The position numbers were made by a program, and so were the translations under genes. Below, one piece after another: positions 7,882-16,125 of a DNA stretch of 64,000 nt. Where the stretch lies: the NCBI GenBank assembly GCA_963728545.1, contig CAVSKO010000002.1, positions 4,464,001 through 4,528,000 of the forward strand, given 5' to 3'. This stretch comes from DASUNP01 sp963728545 (GTDB lineage: Bacteria > Acidobacteriota > Blastocatellia > UBA7656). Each line of letters begins with the position of its first letter. The first letter of the stretch is position 1. Under the pieces are notes generated by a model, which was not told where the DNA came from, did not search any database, and was given only the letters and a program-made list of their open reading frames with translations.

Positions 7882-8325
7882 TTAAGATTTGCGAAGCTTC
7901 TTTTTTAGCCGCCATAATGTGCGCGGCATGGTCGCCCACGCAGAGCCGGGCAGACTCGCGAGTGCCGTGCGCAAAACCTGGCGATCATCCGCGACCAGCT
8001 CGATTTTACAATTCCAACTTTCGAGCCGTCTGTTTGCCTGTAGCAGTCTCGCCTGTTGTTCGTTTGTGAGCGAGCTGACGGGGCCGAGCGCCAGCAATTC
8101 AAACATTCCGCATTCGACCAGTCCTTCGCGCAGGTGATTATTCAAATGACGAGCCAGCTTCTTTTCGTGAGAGAGGCCGCCCGCGCCGAACAGGTCTTCT
8201 ATGTCTTCGACAATCGGACAAGACTCTTCGCAAGACGGCGATTGGGCTTCGTCGTCACGGCGGCCTGCGCCTTCAAGCGCAAACACGAGCAGGCTTAATT
8301 CCTTATGAGAAAACTCTACCAGCAC
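7882..8325 (-). CDS. Hypothetical protein between TatD and thioesterase
   Basis: A 147-residue soluble protein that I do not recognise. It opens with a helical segment (MLVEFSHKELSLLVFALEGA), carries two cysteines close together (SCEESC near residue 31), then a helix-rich middle with HLNNHLREGLVECGMFELLALG, and ends in a basic stretch (RTLWRLKKKLRKS). There is no signal peptide, membrane segment or known motif. It lies 8 bases after the TatD gene and 9 bases before the thioesterase gene, so it belongs to their operon. Base composition is like the neighbours, which argues for a native gene. Confidence 0.6.
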   Translation of the reverse strand: MLVEFSHKELSLLVFALEGAGRRDDEAQSPSCEESCPIVEDIEDLFGAGGLSHEKKLARHLNNHLREGLVECGMFELLALGPVSSLTNEQQARLLQANRRLESWNCKIELVADDRQVLRTALASLPGSAWATMPRTLWRLKKKLRKS

Positions 8326-8333
8326 TTTTCTAA

Positions 8334-9143
8334 TTACCTCTGTTCAGCTTCCGACCCGGCAAATTCGCCCAGCTTAAAGAGCCGCTTAAAATTTTCGGAC
8401 GTTACGCGCCCCACATCTTCTACGCTCAGGTTGCGAAGCGCGGCTATCTGACGCGCGACCTCTACGACGTGAGCAGGTTCGTTGCGTCGTCCGCGATAAG
8501 GGACGGGCGCAAGAAATGGCGAGTCCGTTTCGATCAATAGCCGAGAGAGCGGAAGACTGCTCGCCGTGCGGCGAAGCTCTTCGGCGTTCTTGAAAGTTAC
8601 GACGCCGGAAAACGATATGTAAAAGCCAAGCTCTACGGCGCGCTCGGCAAACCGCTCGGTGCCGGTAAAACAATGAATTATTCCGGGCAGGCCGCTCGCG
8701 CCCCACTCCTGTTTGAGAATCTCAAGCGTGTCCGGTTCTGCCTCGCGCGTGTGTATGACGGCGGGCAGGCCGCGCTCGCGCGAGGCCGCCAACTGTCTTC
8801 TAAAGGCTGCGCGCTGTACGTCGCGCGGAGAATTATCATAATGATAATCGAGCCCTATTTCGCCCCACGCAATCACCTTCGGATGCTCCGCCAAATCGCA
8901 AAGCTTCGCGTAAAGCTCCTCGTCGAGCAAACGCGCTTCGTGCGGGTGAACGCCTACGGTTGTGTAGATGAACGAGTGCTGTTCGGCCAGTCGAAAAGCA
9001 GCCGCGTGAGAATCTTTCGACACGTCGCCGTCGCCCACGTCAACTATGATCTCGACCCCGGCATCCCTGGCGCGGCGAATCACCTCGTCGCGATCCGCGT
9101 CGAAATCATCTCCCTCGATGTGCGCGTGAGAGTCTATGTACAT
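8334..9143 (-). CDS. tatD: TatD family metal-dependent hydrolase (DNase)
   Basis: A 269-residue TIM-barrel hydrolase of the TatD family, cytoplasmic metal-dependent 3'-5' nuclease. All metal ligands of the family are visible: HxH in DSHAHIEGDDF at the N-terminus, Glu in AWGEIGLDYHYD, His in VIHTREAE, His in IIHCFTGT and Asp in IETDSPFLAP near residue 206. Length is normal. It is the first gene of the minus-strand run with a hypothetical and a thioesterase. A short palindromic repeat (9168-9234) sits just upstream. Confidence is high for family, lower for the exact nucleic-acid substrate. Confidence 0.92.
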   Translation of the reverse strand: MYIDSHAHIEGDDFDADRDEVIRRARDAGVEIIVDVGDGDVSKDSHAAAFRLAEQHSFIYTTVGVHPHEARLLDEELYAKLCDLAEHPKVIAWGEIGLDYHYDNSPRDVQRAAFRRQLAASRERGLPAVIHTREAEPDTLEILKQEWGASGLPGIIHCFTGTERFAERAVELGFYISFSGVVTFKNAEELRRTASSLPLSRLLIETDSPFLAPVPYRGRRNEPAHVVEVARQIAALRNLSVEDVGRVTSENFKRLFKLGEFAGSEAEQR

Positions 9144-9167
9144 GGCTCAAGCTGGAAGTTCAAATTA

Positions 9168-9234
9168 GCCACAGAGGCACGGACAGACAGAGTTTTTTAT
9201 TATTCTTTTCTCTGTGTCTCTGTTACTCTGTGGC
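9168..9234. repeat. Short palindrome, CCACAGAG family
   Basis: GCCACAGAG at 9168 and CTCTGTGGC ending at 9234 are inverted copies, with CACAGAG-like units towards the middle. It lies between the TatD and AIM24 genes. It belongs to the same family as the element at 13385-13443 and is related to the long copies at 18341, 22593 and 25553. Confidence 0.65.
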
Positions 9235-9240
9235 AATTTT

Positions 9241-10149
9241 TTACTGGCCGAAGCTAAATCCGCCGCCGCCCGACTGAGACGGGAAGAACGGTTTCAATAG
9301 CCCTGCGAAGGCCGCAAGGTTTCGAGTTTGAATCAAAATCTCTCCCGGCCCCGAAAACTCTGCGACGATGCCTTCGCCGCTCACCAGGCTGCGGAAAAAG
9401 CCCGCCGCCGCTTTGCGCAAAGTGTATTGCGTGCTTCCTTCCCAGGCTACCAGATGGCCCGTGTCTACGACGTAACGCTCGCCCGGCCCGAGCCGCTTGC
9501 GATGAATCGCGCCGAACGAAGAGACCAGCAAAAGCCCCGTGCCATACACCTGCAAGACGAACAGCCCTTCGCCGCCGAAGAAAGATTTAGCGCCGCCCCA
9601 ACGCGTGTCGACTGTGAGGCTGGCGTCGCCCGCCAGGTACGAGCTTGATTGCACAAAGAATGTTTGATTGCTTAACTCCAGCCCGGCAATGTCGCCCGGA
9701 GCGCCGGGCGCGAATGTCACTTCGCCCGGTCCGCCGCGCGCCGTGAACGTAGAGACGAATGCCGATTCGCCTCCGGCCGCGCGCTTGAGCGCGCCCATCA
9801 GCCCGCCCTTCATTTGCGATTGAAGTTCTACATTGGCCGACATAGATACCATCGCGCCCGCTTCGGCCAGGATCGATTGTTCGGCTTGGAGCTGAACCAC
9901 GGCGAGCGAGAACGAAGGCTGATGCAAGATTTCGTAACTGTATCCGCGTCCCGTGCCGCGCCCGTCGCTGTCTAGATTAATACCTCGCTGGCCCGCGCCC
10001 TGTCCCGGCTGACCGCCTTGAGGGTTGAATTGAGCGCCCTGTGGATTATATTGAGGCTGGCCTCCGGCGGGCATGCTCACGGGCAAGCCGCAGACGGTAC
10101 AGAATTGCGCAGTGGGAAAAAGCTCAGAACCGCATTTAAGACACTTCAT
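9241..10149 (-). CDS. AIM24 family protein with N-terminal zinc ribbon
   Basis: A 302-residue protein. The N-terminus is a short zinc ribbon (MKCLKCGSE, then CTVCGLPV), followed by a Gln/Gly/Pro-rich linker (about 25-60) and a TIGR00266/AIM24 beta-sandwich domain. That domain shows the family features GAMVSMSANVELQSQMKGG, FARGGPGEV-like strands and DTGHLVAWE near residue 225. AIM24 relates to a mitochondrial protein of cristae organisation; in bacteria the role is unknown. The start ATG has GGGAGG 8 bases upstream. It is followed, downstream on the same strand, by the short palindrome 9168-9234. No signal peptide is present. Confidence 0.85.
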   Translation of the reverse strand: MKCLKCGSELFPTAQFCTVCGLPVSMPAGGQPQYNPQGAQFNPQGGQPGQGAGQRGINLDSDGRGTGRGYSYEILHQPSFSLAVVQLQAEQSILAEAGAMVSMSANVELQSQMKGGLMGALKRAAGGESAFVSTFTARGGPGEVTFAPGAPGDIAGLELSNQTFFVQSSSYLAGDASLTVDTRWGGAKSFFGGEGLFVLQVYGTGLLLVSSFGAIHRKRLGPGERYVVDTGHLVAWEGSTQYTLRKAAAGFFRSLVSGEGIVAEFSGPGEILIQTRNLAAFAGLLKPFFPSQSGGGGFSFGQ

Positions 10150-10228
10150 AACGTATGCCTCCCTGGTAAGTTTTGGACTGAAGAGGAAGAATTATCAGGC
10201 AGAGGCCGCGATTATTCAATGCTGCGCG

Positions 10229-10282
10229 CCACGACCTGGGCGTTGCCCCAGGCTATTGAATTTCGCCCTTTCAGGGCTTTTC
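10229..10282. repeat. Palindromic intergenic repeat (CCCTGAAAGGGC family)
   Basis: Two small hairpins in tandem: CCTGGGCGTTGCCCCAGG and GCCCTTTCAGGGC followed by TTTT. The same units recur at 31550-31746 in a larger composite. The element lies between the Coq7-like and AIM24 genes, both on the minus strand; the T-run faces the plus strand, so it is not an obvious terminator for either. Confidence 0.65.
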
Positions 10283-10284
10283 AA

Positions 10285-10821
10285 TCAGACTCCGCTTTCT
10301 GCTTTTTGCGCTTTTGCAGGCTCGACCGGCTCCCACTTAAAGATCGCTCGCGCCATCGGCAGCAATCGGTGATTGGCAACCACGCTTATAAAATAAATCT
10401 CGTGCTCTTTTTCTACCGCCGCCATAACGCGCAGCTCGCTTTCAAACTCAACCAGCCCTAACCCGGCAGCGTGGCGGGCCGCCGTCGCATACTCTTCGAC
10501 GTTTGCCGTCTCTAACCGCCCGGCGAAATACATCGGGAAAAACCAGCCGATCAGGTGACAGGCCATCCCTATGGAGCGGCCTATCAGCCACATCTTCACT
10601 TCCCTTCTCTTCAATGGCCGCGAGCCGAGGACTTCAAGCAAAAGCCCCACTTTTTCGCGGTGAACCCATTCTTCGTCTTCGATCTGTTTGATATGGTTTA
10701 TCTCTGCGGTCTTTTTGAGCGACTTCCAATGGCCGCGATATGCGTAAGCAGCCGCCAGCTCGCCCGAATAAGCGTTCTGAAGAATTTTCACCAGATGCTG
10801 GCGGTGGTAGCGTTCGTCCAT
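10285..10821 (-). CDS. Coq7-like ferritin-fold diiron protein
   Basis: A 178-residue helical protein resembling demethoxyubiquinone hydroxylase (Coq7) and related ferritin-like diiron enzymes. Putative iron ligands are in order: Glu in SGELAAAYAYRGH (near residue 20), the ExxH in DEEWVHRE (about 50-53), Glu in EFESELR, and the ExxxH-like VEKEHEIYF near 138. A hydrophobic stretch (WLIGRSIGMACHLIGWFFP) in the middle is consistent with membrane association, as in Coq7. Whether it hydroxylates a quinone is not certain, because many acidobacteria use menaquinone; the family also includes uncharacterised rubrerythrin-like proteins. It is separated by about 50 bases from PriA on the same strand. Confidence 0.7.
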   Translation of the reverse strand: MDERYHRQHLVKILQNAYSGELAAAYAYRGHWKSLKKTAEINHIKQIEDEEWVHREKVGLLLEVLGSRPLKRREVKMWLIGRSIGMACHLIGWFFPMYFAGRLETANVEEYATAARHAAGLGLVEFESELRVMAAVEKEHEIYFISVVANHRLLPMARAIFKWEPVEPAKAQKAESGV

Positions 10822-10874
10822 TTGAGCCGGTCTCCCAATTTAATTGTAGCCGCAGAAACTGAGCGGGCCAGTCT

Positions 10875-13331
10875 TTACATCAAGCTGATGGGATCAACTT
10901 CGATAGATATGGAGCGCGGGTTGTGGCCGGCGGCCAGGACGCGATCCATAGCGAGATCTAAAGCTTCGCGCGCCCGCCGCCGGCTGCGCGCCTTTATCAA
11001 TATTTGAAATCGGTGCTCGCCTTTCAGACGCGCCAAAGGCGCGGGCGCAGGCCCAAGCACACGCAGCATCGCATCGCGCGCCGGTTCTCGCAGCTCGCGC
11101 GCCAGGTCTGCGGCGGCCGATGCGGCGCGGTCGAACTCTTTATCGTGAATGCAGATGTTGATGAGCGCGCTGAATGGCGGATAATGCATCGAGCGGCGGA
11201 AACTGATCTCGCGCCGGTAAAATTCGTCATAGTCCTGCGCGCGCGCGCACAAGATCGAATAATGCTCGGGGTGATAAGTTTGAATAATCACGCGCCCCGG
11301 ACGGTCTCCGCGACCCGCGCGGCCCGCGACCTGTGTCAGCAATTGGAACGTGCGCTCGGCTGCGCGAAAATCGGGCAGCGACAGCCCGGCATCTACCGAG
11401 ATGACGCCCACAAGCGTCACGTTATGAAAATCATGACCTTTCGCAAGCATCTGCGTCCCGACCAGCAGATCGATAGTCCCTGCGGCGAATTCCATAAACA
11501 GGTGCTCAAGGCTTCCCCGCCGTCGCGTAGTGTCGCGGTCAACGCGCGCGATATTGATCTGCGGGAAAAGCTCTTTGAGCTTTGCTTCCAGTTGCTCGGT
11601 CCCTTCGCCCACGTATTGAATGTACTGGCCGTCGCACGACGGGCACGCGCGCGGCACCGGCCGTATGTAATTGCAGTAGTGGCAAAGCAGGCTCGAATTA
11701 TGCTTGTGATACGTCAGCGTCACGTCGCAGTTGGGGCAGCGAATAGCGATCCCGCACGAGCGACACAGCGCGAACGAAGAGAACCCCCGGCGGTTCAGAA
11801 GCACCATCAATTGCTCGCCCCGCTCGTGCGTCTCGGCAATCGCGGCTTTCAATTCGTCCGAGAATGTTTGCTGCTTGCCGTGGCGTTTGAAGACCTCGCG
11901 CATGTCTACGGCTTCGACCGAGGCCAGCGGGCGGTTGCCGTATCGCGCGTCAAGCCGCGTGTAAGTGTATTTGCCCGTGATCGCGTTGTGGAACGATTCG
12001 AGCGAAGGCGTGGCCGACCCGAGCACGACTACGGCGTTTGATTCGGCGGCGCGCATGATGGCCGTATCGCGCCCGTTATAGCGAGGGGTCTCATCCTGTT
12101 TGTAAGACGTTTCGTGCTCTTCGTCGACGACGATGACGCCGAGGTTTTCGAGCGGCGCAAAGACGGCCGAGCGCGTGCCTATCACGACGCGCGCTTCGCC
12201 TTCTTTTATTCGCCGCCATTCGTCCGTGCGCTCGCCTTCGCCGAGGCTCGAATGGAGTATCGCCACACGGTCACCGAAATTCGCGCGCAGCCGTCGCGAG
12301 AAGACCGGCGTGAGCGCGATTTCAGGCACGAGCATCAACGCGGTCATTCCCTTTCGAGTCGCTTCGCGCATGGCGCGTATGTAGATTTCCGTTTTGCCGC
12401 TGCCCGTCACGCCGTGCAGCAAAAAGGTCGTGTAGACGCGCTCGTCCATCTTCGCAATGATCTGGTCGAGCGCGCGCTGCTGGTCTTCGTTGAGAGTCAC
12501 AAGCTCCATCTGCCCCTGCTCGATGTGGGCGAGAGGGTCGCGACGCACCTCACGCGCAAAGACTTCGACCAGGCCGCGCTTCTCAAGCGTGCGGACGACC
12601 GAGGCCGACACGCCGGCAGTTTCTAACAACTCGCTAAAAGCGATTTCGCTGCCCGTCGCCTGCAACGACTCTATTACGCGCTGCTGGGCAGCGGTCAGGC
12701 TATCTGAAATTTCAGATTTGAAATTTGAAATCTCGGATAGCCTGACCGCGTTTTGAAGCTTGGGCTTGAGGCGGCTTTCGCGGGCTTTCTCCGAGACGTT
12801 GACTAGACCTGCGCGCTCCAACTGGCGTATGAGCGCGGCGGCGCGGGGCCGGGACATTTGCCGCTCAAGCTCGCGCGAGCTGAGGGTTCCGGCCTTCGCC
12901 AGCAGCTCAAGCGCCTGATACCTGGAGGAAGACCAGTTAAAGCCCGTGGAAACAGCCGAGAGCGCGGCGCGGCCCGCGTCGGTGATCGTCAACAACTGCT
13001 CGATTGCGACCGCCGCGCCCGCAGGCAGCGCCGTCCTTAGACACTCGCCCCACGGCGCATAGTAGTAATCCGACATCCACCGCGTAAGCTCAAGTATGTC
13101 GTGCGCGATGATGGGCGCTTCATCGACCAGCTCTTCAACGTCTTTGATCTCGGCCGGGGAAAGCTCACCGCGAAGGCTGTCGTGCAAAGCGACGACGAAG
13201 CCCGTCAAAAATTTCTTGCCGAACGGCACGACCACGCGGCAGCCGACGCGCGCGCGCCGCAGCATATCGCCCGGCAGGTGATAAGTGAAAGTGCGGTTTA
13301 CGTAGACCGGGACTGCAACCTCGGCGAACAT
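10875..13331 (-). CDS. priA: Primosomal replication protein N' (PriA helicase)
   Basis: An 818-residue superfamily 2 helicase that reloads the replisome at stalled forks. The 3'-DNA-binding and winged-helix domains occupy the first ~270 residues. The helicase core shows Walker A GVTGSGKTEIY, Walker B VVDEEH, and GSATPS. The two zinc-binding modules are complete (CRSCGIAIRCPNCDVTL and CHYCNYIRPVPRACPSCDG). Length is slightly above the usual ~730. Part of the excess comes from an inserted stretch (RLSEISNFKSEISDSLTA, near residue 200), encoded by an in-frame heptamer hairpin at 12691-12750. The insertion falls in a linker between DNA-binding subdomains, so the protein is probably functional. 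Confidence 0.95.
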   Translation of the reverse strand: MFAEVAVPVYVNRTFTYHLPGDMLRRARVGCRVVVPFGKKFLTGFVVALHDSLRGELSPAEIKDVEELVDEAPIIAHDILELTRWMSDYYYAPWGECLRTALPAGAAVAIEQLLTITDAGRAALSAVSTGFNWSSSRYQALELLAKAGTLSSRELERQMSRPRAAALIRQLERAGLVNVSEKARESRLKPKLQNAVRLSEISNFKSEISDSLTAAQQRVIESLQATGSEIAFSELLETAGVSASVVRTLEKRGLVEVFAREVRRDPLAHIEQGQMELVTLNEDQQRALDQIIAKMDERVYTTFLLHGVTGSGKTEIYIRAMREATRKGMTALMLVPEIALTPVFSRRLRANFGDRVAILHSSLGEGERTDEWRRIKEGEARVVIGTRSAVFAPLENLGVIVVDEEHETSYKQDETPRYNGRDTAIMRAAESNAVVVLGSATPSLESFHNAITGKYTYTRLDARYGNRPLASVEAVDMREVFKRHGKQQTFSDELKAAIAETHERGEQLMVLLNRRGFSSFALCRSCGIAIRCPNCDVTLTYHKHNSSLLCHYCNYIRPVPRACPSCDGQYIQYVGEGTEQLEAKLKELFPQINIARVDRDTTRRRGSLEHLFMEFAAGTIDLLVGTQMLAKGHDFHNVTLVGVISVDAGLSLPDFRAAERTFQLLTQVAGRAGRGDRPGRVIIQTYHPEHYSILCARAQDYDEFYRREISFRRSMHYPPFSALINICIHDKEFDRAASAAADLARELREPARDAMLRVLGPAPAPLARLKGEHRFQILIKARSRRRAREALDLAMDRVLAAGHNPRSISIEVDPISLM
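12691..12750. repeat. Heptamer hairpin inserted in frame within priA
   Basis: Arms GCGGTCAGGCTATC (12691-12704) and GATAGCCTGACCGC (12736-12749) are perfect inverted copies. Between them run degenerate 7-mers such as TTGAAAT and TTGAAAT. The whole element keeps the reading frame of PriA, encoding SEISNFKSEISD on the minus strand. The design matches the intergenic heptamer hairpins elsewhere in the window. Confidence 0.7.
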
Positions 13332-13742
13332 CGCGCGTCATTGTACACGAACTTTCAGGCGGCGAAAACCTGGCTCGCAGGATTGCCACAGACACAAAGG
13401 AAGAGATAATTAACAAACTCTGTGTCTGGGGTGTCTCTGTGGCTTGTCTTAACTATTACTTCCTAACACGATGCTTGACTTCGATTCGCAAAAAGAATAA
13501 TCTCGCCCAGCGTAAGAACAGCTATCGGTCAGAGCCAGACGCCGGAACTCGAAGCCGACAAAGGCCGATAGCGATTTCGGGAAAGCCTTAATTTATAAAT
13601 GGAATGGTTGCCTGTGACGATTTATCTGGCCCGCGCATGCAGCCTCAAGTCTCAATAGCCGCAACCTGAGGATCAGGGCTTGATCGCGATTAATAGCCCT
13701 CAACAAACGACCGGATTATACCCGGTTGGAAAGGATTAAAAG
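13332..13742. other. Intergenic region between priA and the phosphoesterase
   Basis: No convincing gene. It contains the short palindrome 13385-13443 of the CCACAGAG family (arms GCCACAGA and its complement TCTGTGGC). The rest is unremarkable. A ribosome binding site (GGAAAGGA) lies just before the ATG at 13743. No clear sigma-70 promoter was picked out. Confidence 0.5.
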
Positions 13743-15044
13743 ATGAATAAACCGACCGTTGATCGCGCGACCGTGATGAAAGTTCTCGAAGAATCGATCC
13801 AACACCTGCAAAAAGACCAGCCTCGAACCCGTAGCGCAGGCATGGCAAAACTCGGCGCGAGAAGCGAAACCGCCTGGCGCCCGCAGCGCGACGAGCTTGT
13901 CGAACGCCTGCAACGAGCGAGAGAGAGAGCCAGCGACATCAAAGAAGCCTCGGCTGCTCGACAGGCCCGCACAAGGGCCGTGGCGCCGGAAGAACCCTGG
14001 TATCTGCCGCGCGACCAGACCATCGCCCTGGTCCAGTCGGCCATGGACGAGCACATCGAACAGAAAGCGGCAAAGCTCAAGCGCGCGGCAAAAAAATCTC
14101 CCGCAGCCCGCGCACAGGCCCGTGCGCTTTTTGAAGAGAAATTCGACACGACCGACCCCGGTTGGGCGACCGTGCTGTTTGAGCAAGCGAAGGCTCTTTT
14201 CAAAGGCAAGGCGAAATTCATCAAGCACAAATCCGTGACCGATTTCCGTTTCCCGCTCGCCCCGAACGCCCGTATCGCGCTGCTGGCCGACTGGGGCGCG
14301 GGCAACGATTACGCCAAACACGTGGCCGACCAGGTCAAAGCCCGCAACCCCGACCACGTCATACACCTGGGGGACGTCTATTATTCAGGCACGGAAAAAG
14401 AGGTCCAAACCCGCTTCTTGGACATCTGGCCTTATCCTGCCAACGGGGGCCGCTCCTGGGCGCTCAATTCCAATCACGAGATGTACAGCGGCGGGCATGC
14501 TTATTTCAAGTTAACCTTAAAGACCTTCAAGCAACCGGCGAGCTATTTCAGTCTCGAAAACGAGAACTGGCGGTTCATAGGCATGGACACCGGCTACGTC
14601 GAGCACAACCTGAACAAAGAGCAGTCCGACTGGCTCAAGGGACAGCTCGGACGCGGGAAAGCAAAATCGATTTTGATGTCGCACCACCAGATGTTCTCGG
14701 CGTTCGAAAGCCAGGGCCCGCATTTGCAGGAATGGCTGCAACCACACCTGGATGAAGGAAGGATCAACGGCTGGTTCTGGGGCCACGAACACACCTGTCA
14801 AATCTACGATCAATACATGGGGATAAAGGCACGTTGCATAGGAAACGGCTGCATCCCTTACGGGCTTCCCGCCAATCCGCCCCCGCACCCCGAAGTGCCT
14901 CTTAAATGGGTGAACCGGCGTCCCAACCCCGATCACAAGAAACGAGGCATGCACGGCTATGCCTTGATTACGCTCGACGGCGCGGACGCACAGGTAGAAT
15001 ATATAGACCTGGACGGGTTCGTTGCTTTTAAAGAAGTTTTATAA
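13743..15044 (+). CDS. Metallophosphoesterase
   Basis: A 433-residue calcineurin-like phosphoesterase. The N-terminal ~160 residues are helical and charged with no known domain. The C-terminal part carries the dinuclear metal-site motifs in order: LLADWGAGND (first Asp), VIHLGDVYYSG (GDxxY), SNHEM (GNHE-type; here Asn-His-Glu), SHHQMFSA (His) and GHEHTCQIY (GHxH). The D in ADWG replaces the usual GDxH opening, as in several phosphodiesterase subgroups. No signal peptide is visible. The start has GGAAAGGA at a good distance. Substrate unknown. It stands alone on the plus strand, between priA (minus) and a dehydratase-like gene. Confidence 0.85.
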   Translation: MNKPTVDRATVMKVLEESIQHLQKDQPRTRSAGMAKLGARSETAWRPQRDELVERLQRARERASDIKEASAARQARTRAVAPEEPWYLPRDQTIALVQSAMDEHIEQKAAKLKRAAKKSPAARAQARALFEEKFDTTDPGWATVLFEQAKALFKGKAKFIKHKSVTDFRFPLAPNARIALLADWGAGNDYAKHVADQVKARNPDHVIHLGDVYYSGTEKEVQTRFLDIWPYPANGGRSWALNSNHEMYSGGHAYFKLTLKTFKQPASYFSLENENWRFIGMDTGYVEHNLNKEQSDWLKGQLGRGKAKSILMSHHQMFSAFESQGPHLQEWLQPHLDEGRINGWFWGHEHTCQIYDQYMGIKARCIGNGCIPYGLPANPPPHPEVPLKWVNRRPNPDHKKRGMHGYALITLDGADAQVEYIDLDGFVAFKEVL

Positions 15045-15066
15045 AAGCGCCAAACCGCCGACCGGA

Positions 15067-15145
15067 TGTAGAATTGAGAGTGTAGAATGAAGAATTATTT
15101 TGCGGGCCGTTTCTTCATTCTCAATTCTACATTTTTAATTCTTCG
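15067..15145. repeat. Heptamer-type hairpin repeat
   Basis: The left arm is a run of 7-mer-like units (GAATTGA, GAGTGTA, GAATGAA) and the right arm is the complementary run (TTCATTC, TCAATTC, TACATTT, TTAATTC). They are separated by about 15 GC-rich bases. The element lies between the phosphoesterase and the dehydratase-like gene, and the dehydratase start follows 10 bases after its end. Confidence 0.7.
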
Positions 15146-15154
15146 TTAAAGAGA

Positions 15155-16102
15155 ATGACGCCAGACATGCATCAAGACTTTTCGCCTCGACCGCTCGGCG
15201 AAGTGATTCGCCGGACGACTGTGATCGAGCAAGAGCGTTTATCCGCGCGACTGGGCGCGCGCGTGACAATTGCCACCGAGACGTTTCAACATACGGGCAG
15301 CTTCAAGTTTCGCGCGGCGTATAATCTTGCGTCCAAAGTAGAGGAGCGCGAGATCATCACCGCGTCGAGCGGCAATTACGGTCAGGCGATGGCTTACGCT
15401 TGCCGCCTCCTGGGCAAATCGTGCACGGTCGTGATGCCCGCCACGTCGGCTCAAGTAAAGATTGACGCGGTTCGCCAGTACGGAGGCACGGTTGATCTGA
15501 TCGACGTGAACGTGATCAGCCGCGCCGCGCGAGTCGAAGAGCTTGCGCGCGAGCAGCCGCAGGCTTACGTTGCGAGCGCCTATGACGACCCGCTGGTGAT
15601 AGAGGGCAACGCGAGTCTCGGCACTGAGCTTGCCTCGCTCGGTCGCGATTTCGATTTCATAGTCGCGCCGGTGGGCGGAGGCGGGCTGACTTCGGGGATA
15701 GTGAGAGGGCTGCGCCGAGCAGGGAGCAGCATCCAGGTCATAGGCGCGGAGCCGCTCGAAGCCAATGACGCCGCCCGCTCTATCAGAGCAGGCCACATAG
15801 TCGCGAATGAAACCGAGCCTCAGACGATAGCCGACGGGGCGCGCACGGTAAGCGTAGGCCAGCACAACTGGGCCGTCATCAAAGATGGCTTGTCAAAGAT
15901 AGTCGAAGTCCCGGAAGAGAATATTAAAGAGGGCGTCAGGGTGCTGTTCTCGCTTGCAAATCTGAAAGCCGAGCCGACGGGCGCGCTCGCCGTCGGGGCG
16001 CTGCTCGCGGAGCCTGAACTGTTTCAAGGGCGTTCGGTCTGTTGCGTGGTGAGCGGCGGCAACGTTGACCCGGAGGTTTATCGAAGCGTGTTAGCAGGTT
16101 AG
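15155..16102 (+). CDS. Threonine/serine dehydratase-like PLP enzyme
   Basis: A 315-residue fold-type II PLP enzyme, similar to threonine ammonia-lyase and serine racemase. It would deaminate threonine or serine to the 2-oxo acid in the cytoplasm. The PLP-binding lysine is in TGSFKFRAAYN (near residue 54), the phosphate-binding loop is SSGNYGQAMA, and the Gly loop is VGGGGLTSG. There is no C-terminal regulatory ACT domain, so it would be the short catabolic type. Length is normal for that type. The start is the ATG at 15155 right after a heptamer hairpin; ribosome binding site is weak (AAAGAGA). Confidence 0.85.
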   Translation: MTPDMHQDFSPRPLGEVIRRTTVIEQERLSARLGARVTIATETFQHTGSFKFRAAYNLASKVEEREIITASSGNYGQAMAYACRLLGKSCTVVMPATSAQVKIDAVRQYGGTVDLIDVNVISRAARVEELAREQPQAYVASAYDDPLVIEGNASLGTELASLGRDFDFIVAPVGGGGLTSGIVRGLRRAGSSIQVIGAEPLEANDAARSIRAGHIVANETEPQTIADGARTVSVGQHNWAVIKDGLSKIVEVPEENIKEGVRVLFSLANLKAEPTGALAVGALLAEPELFQGRSVCCVVSGGNVDPEVYRSVLAG

Positions 16103-16125
16103 GCTAGATCGTGTATGGCATCTGA

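Noticed and set aside
10262..10282. Intrinsic terminator for the Coq7-like gene
   Set aside because: The T-run is on the wrong strand for both neighbouring minus-strand genes.
11004..12041. Long plus-strand ORF opposite priA
   Set aside because: Shadow of a certain gene in GC-rich codons.
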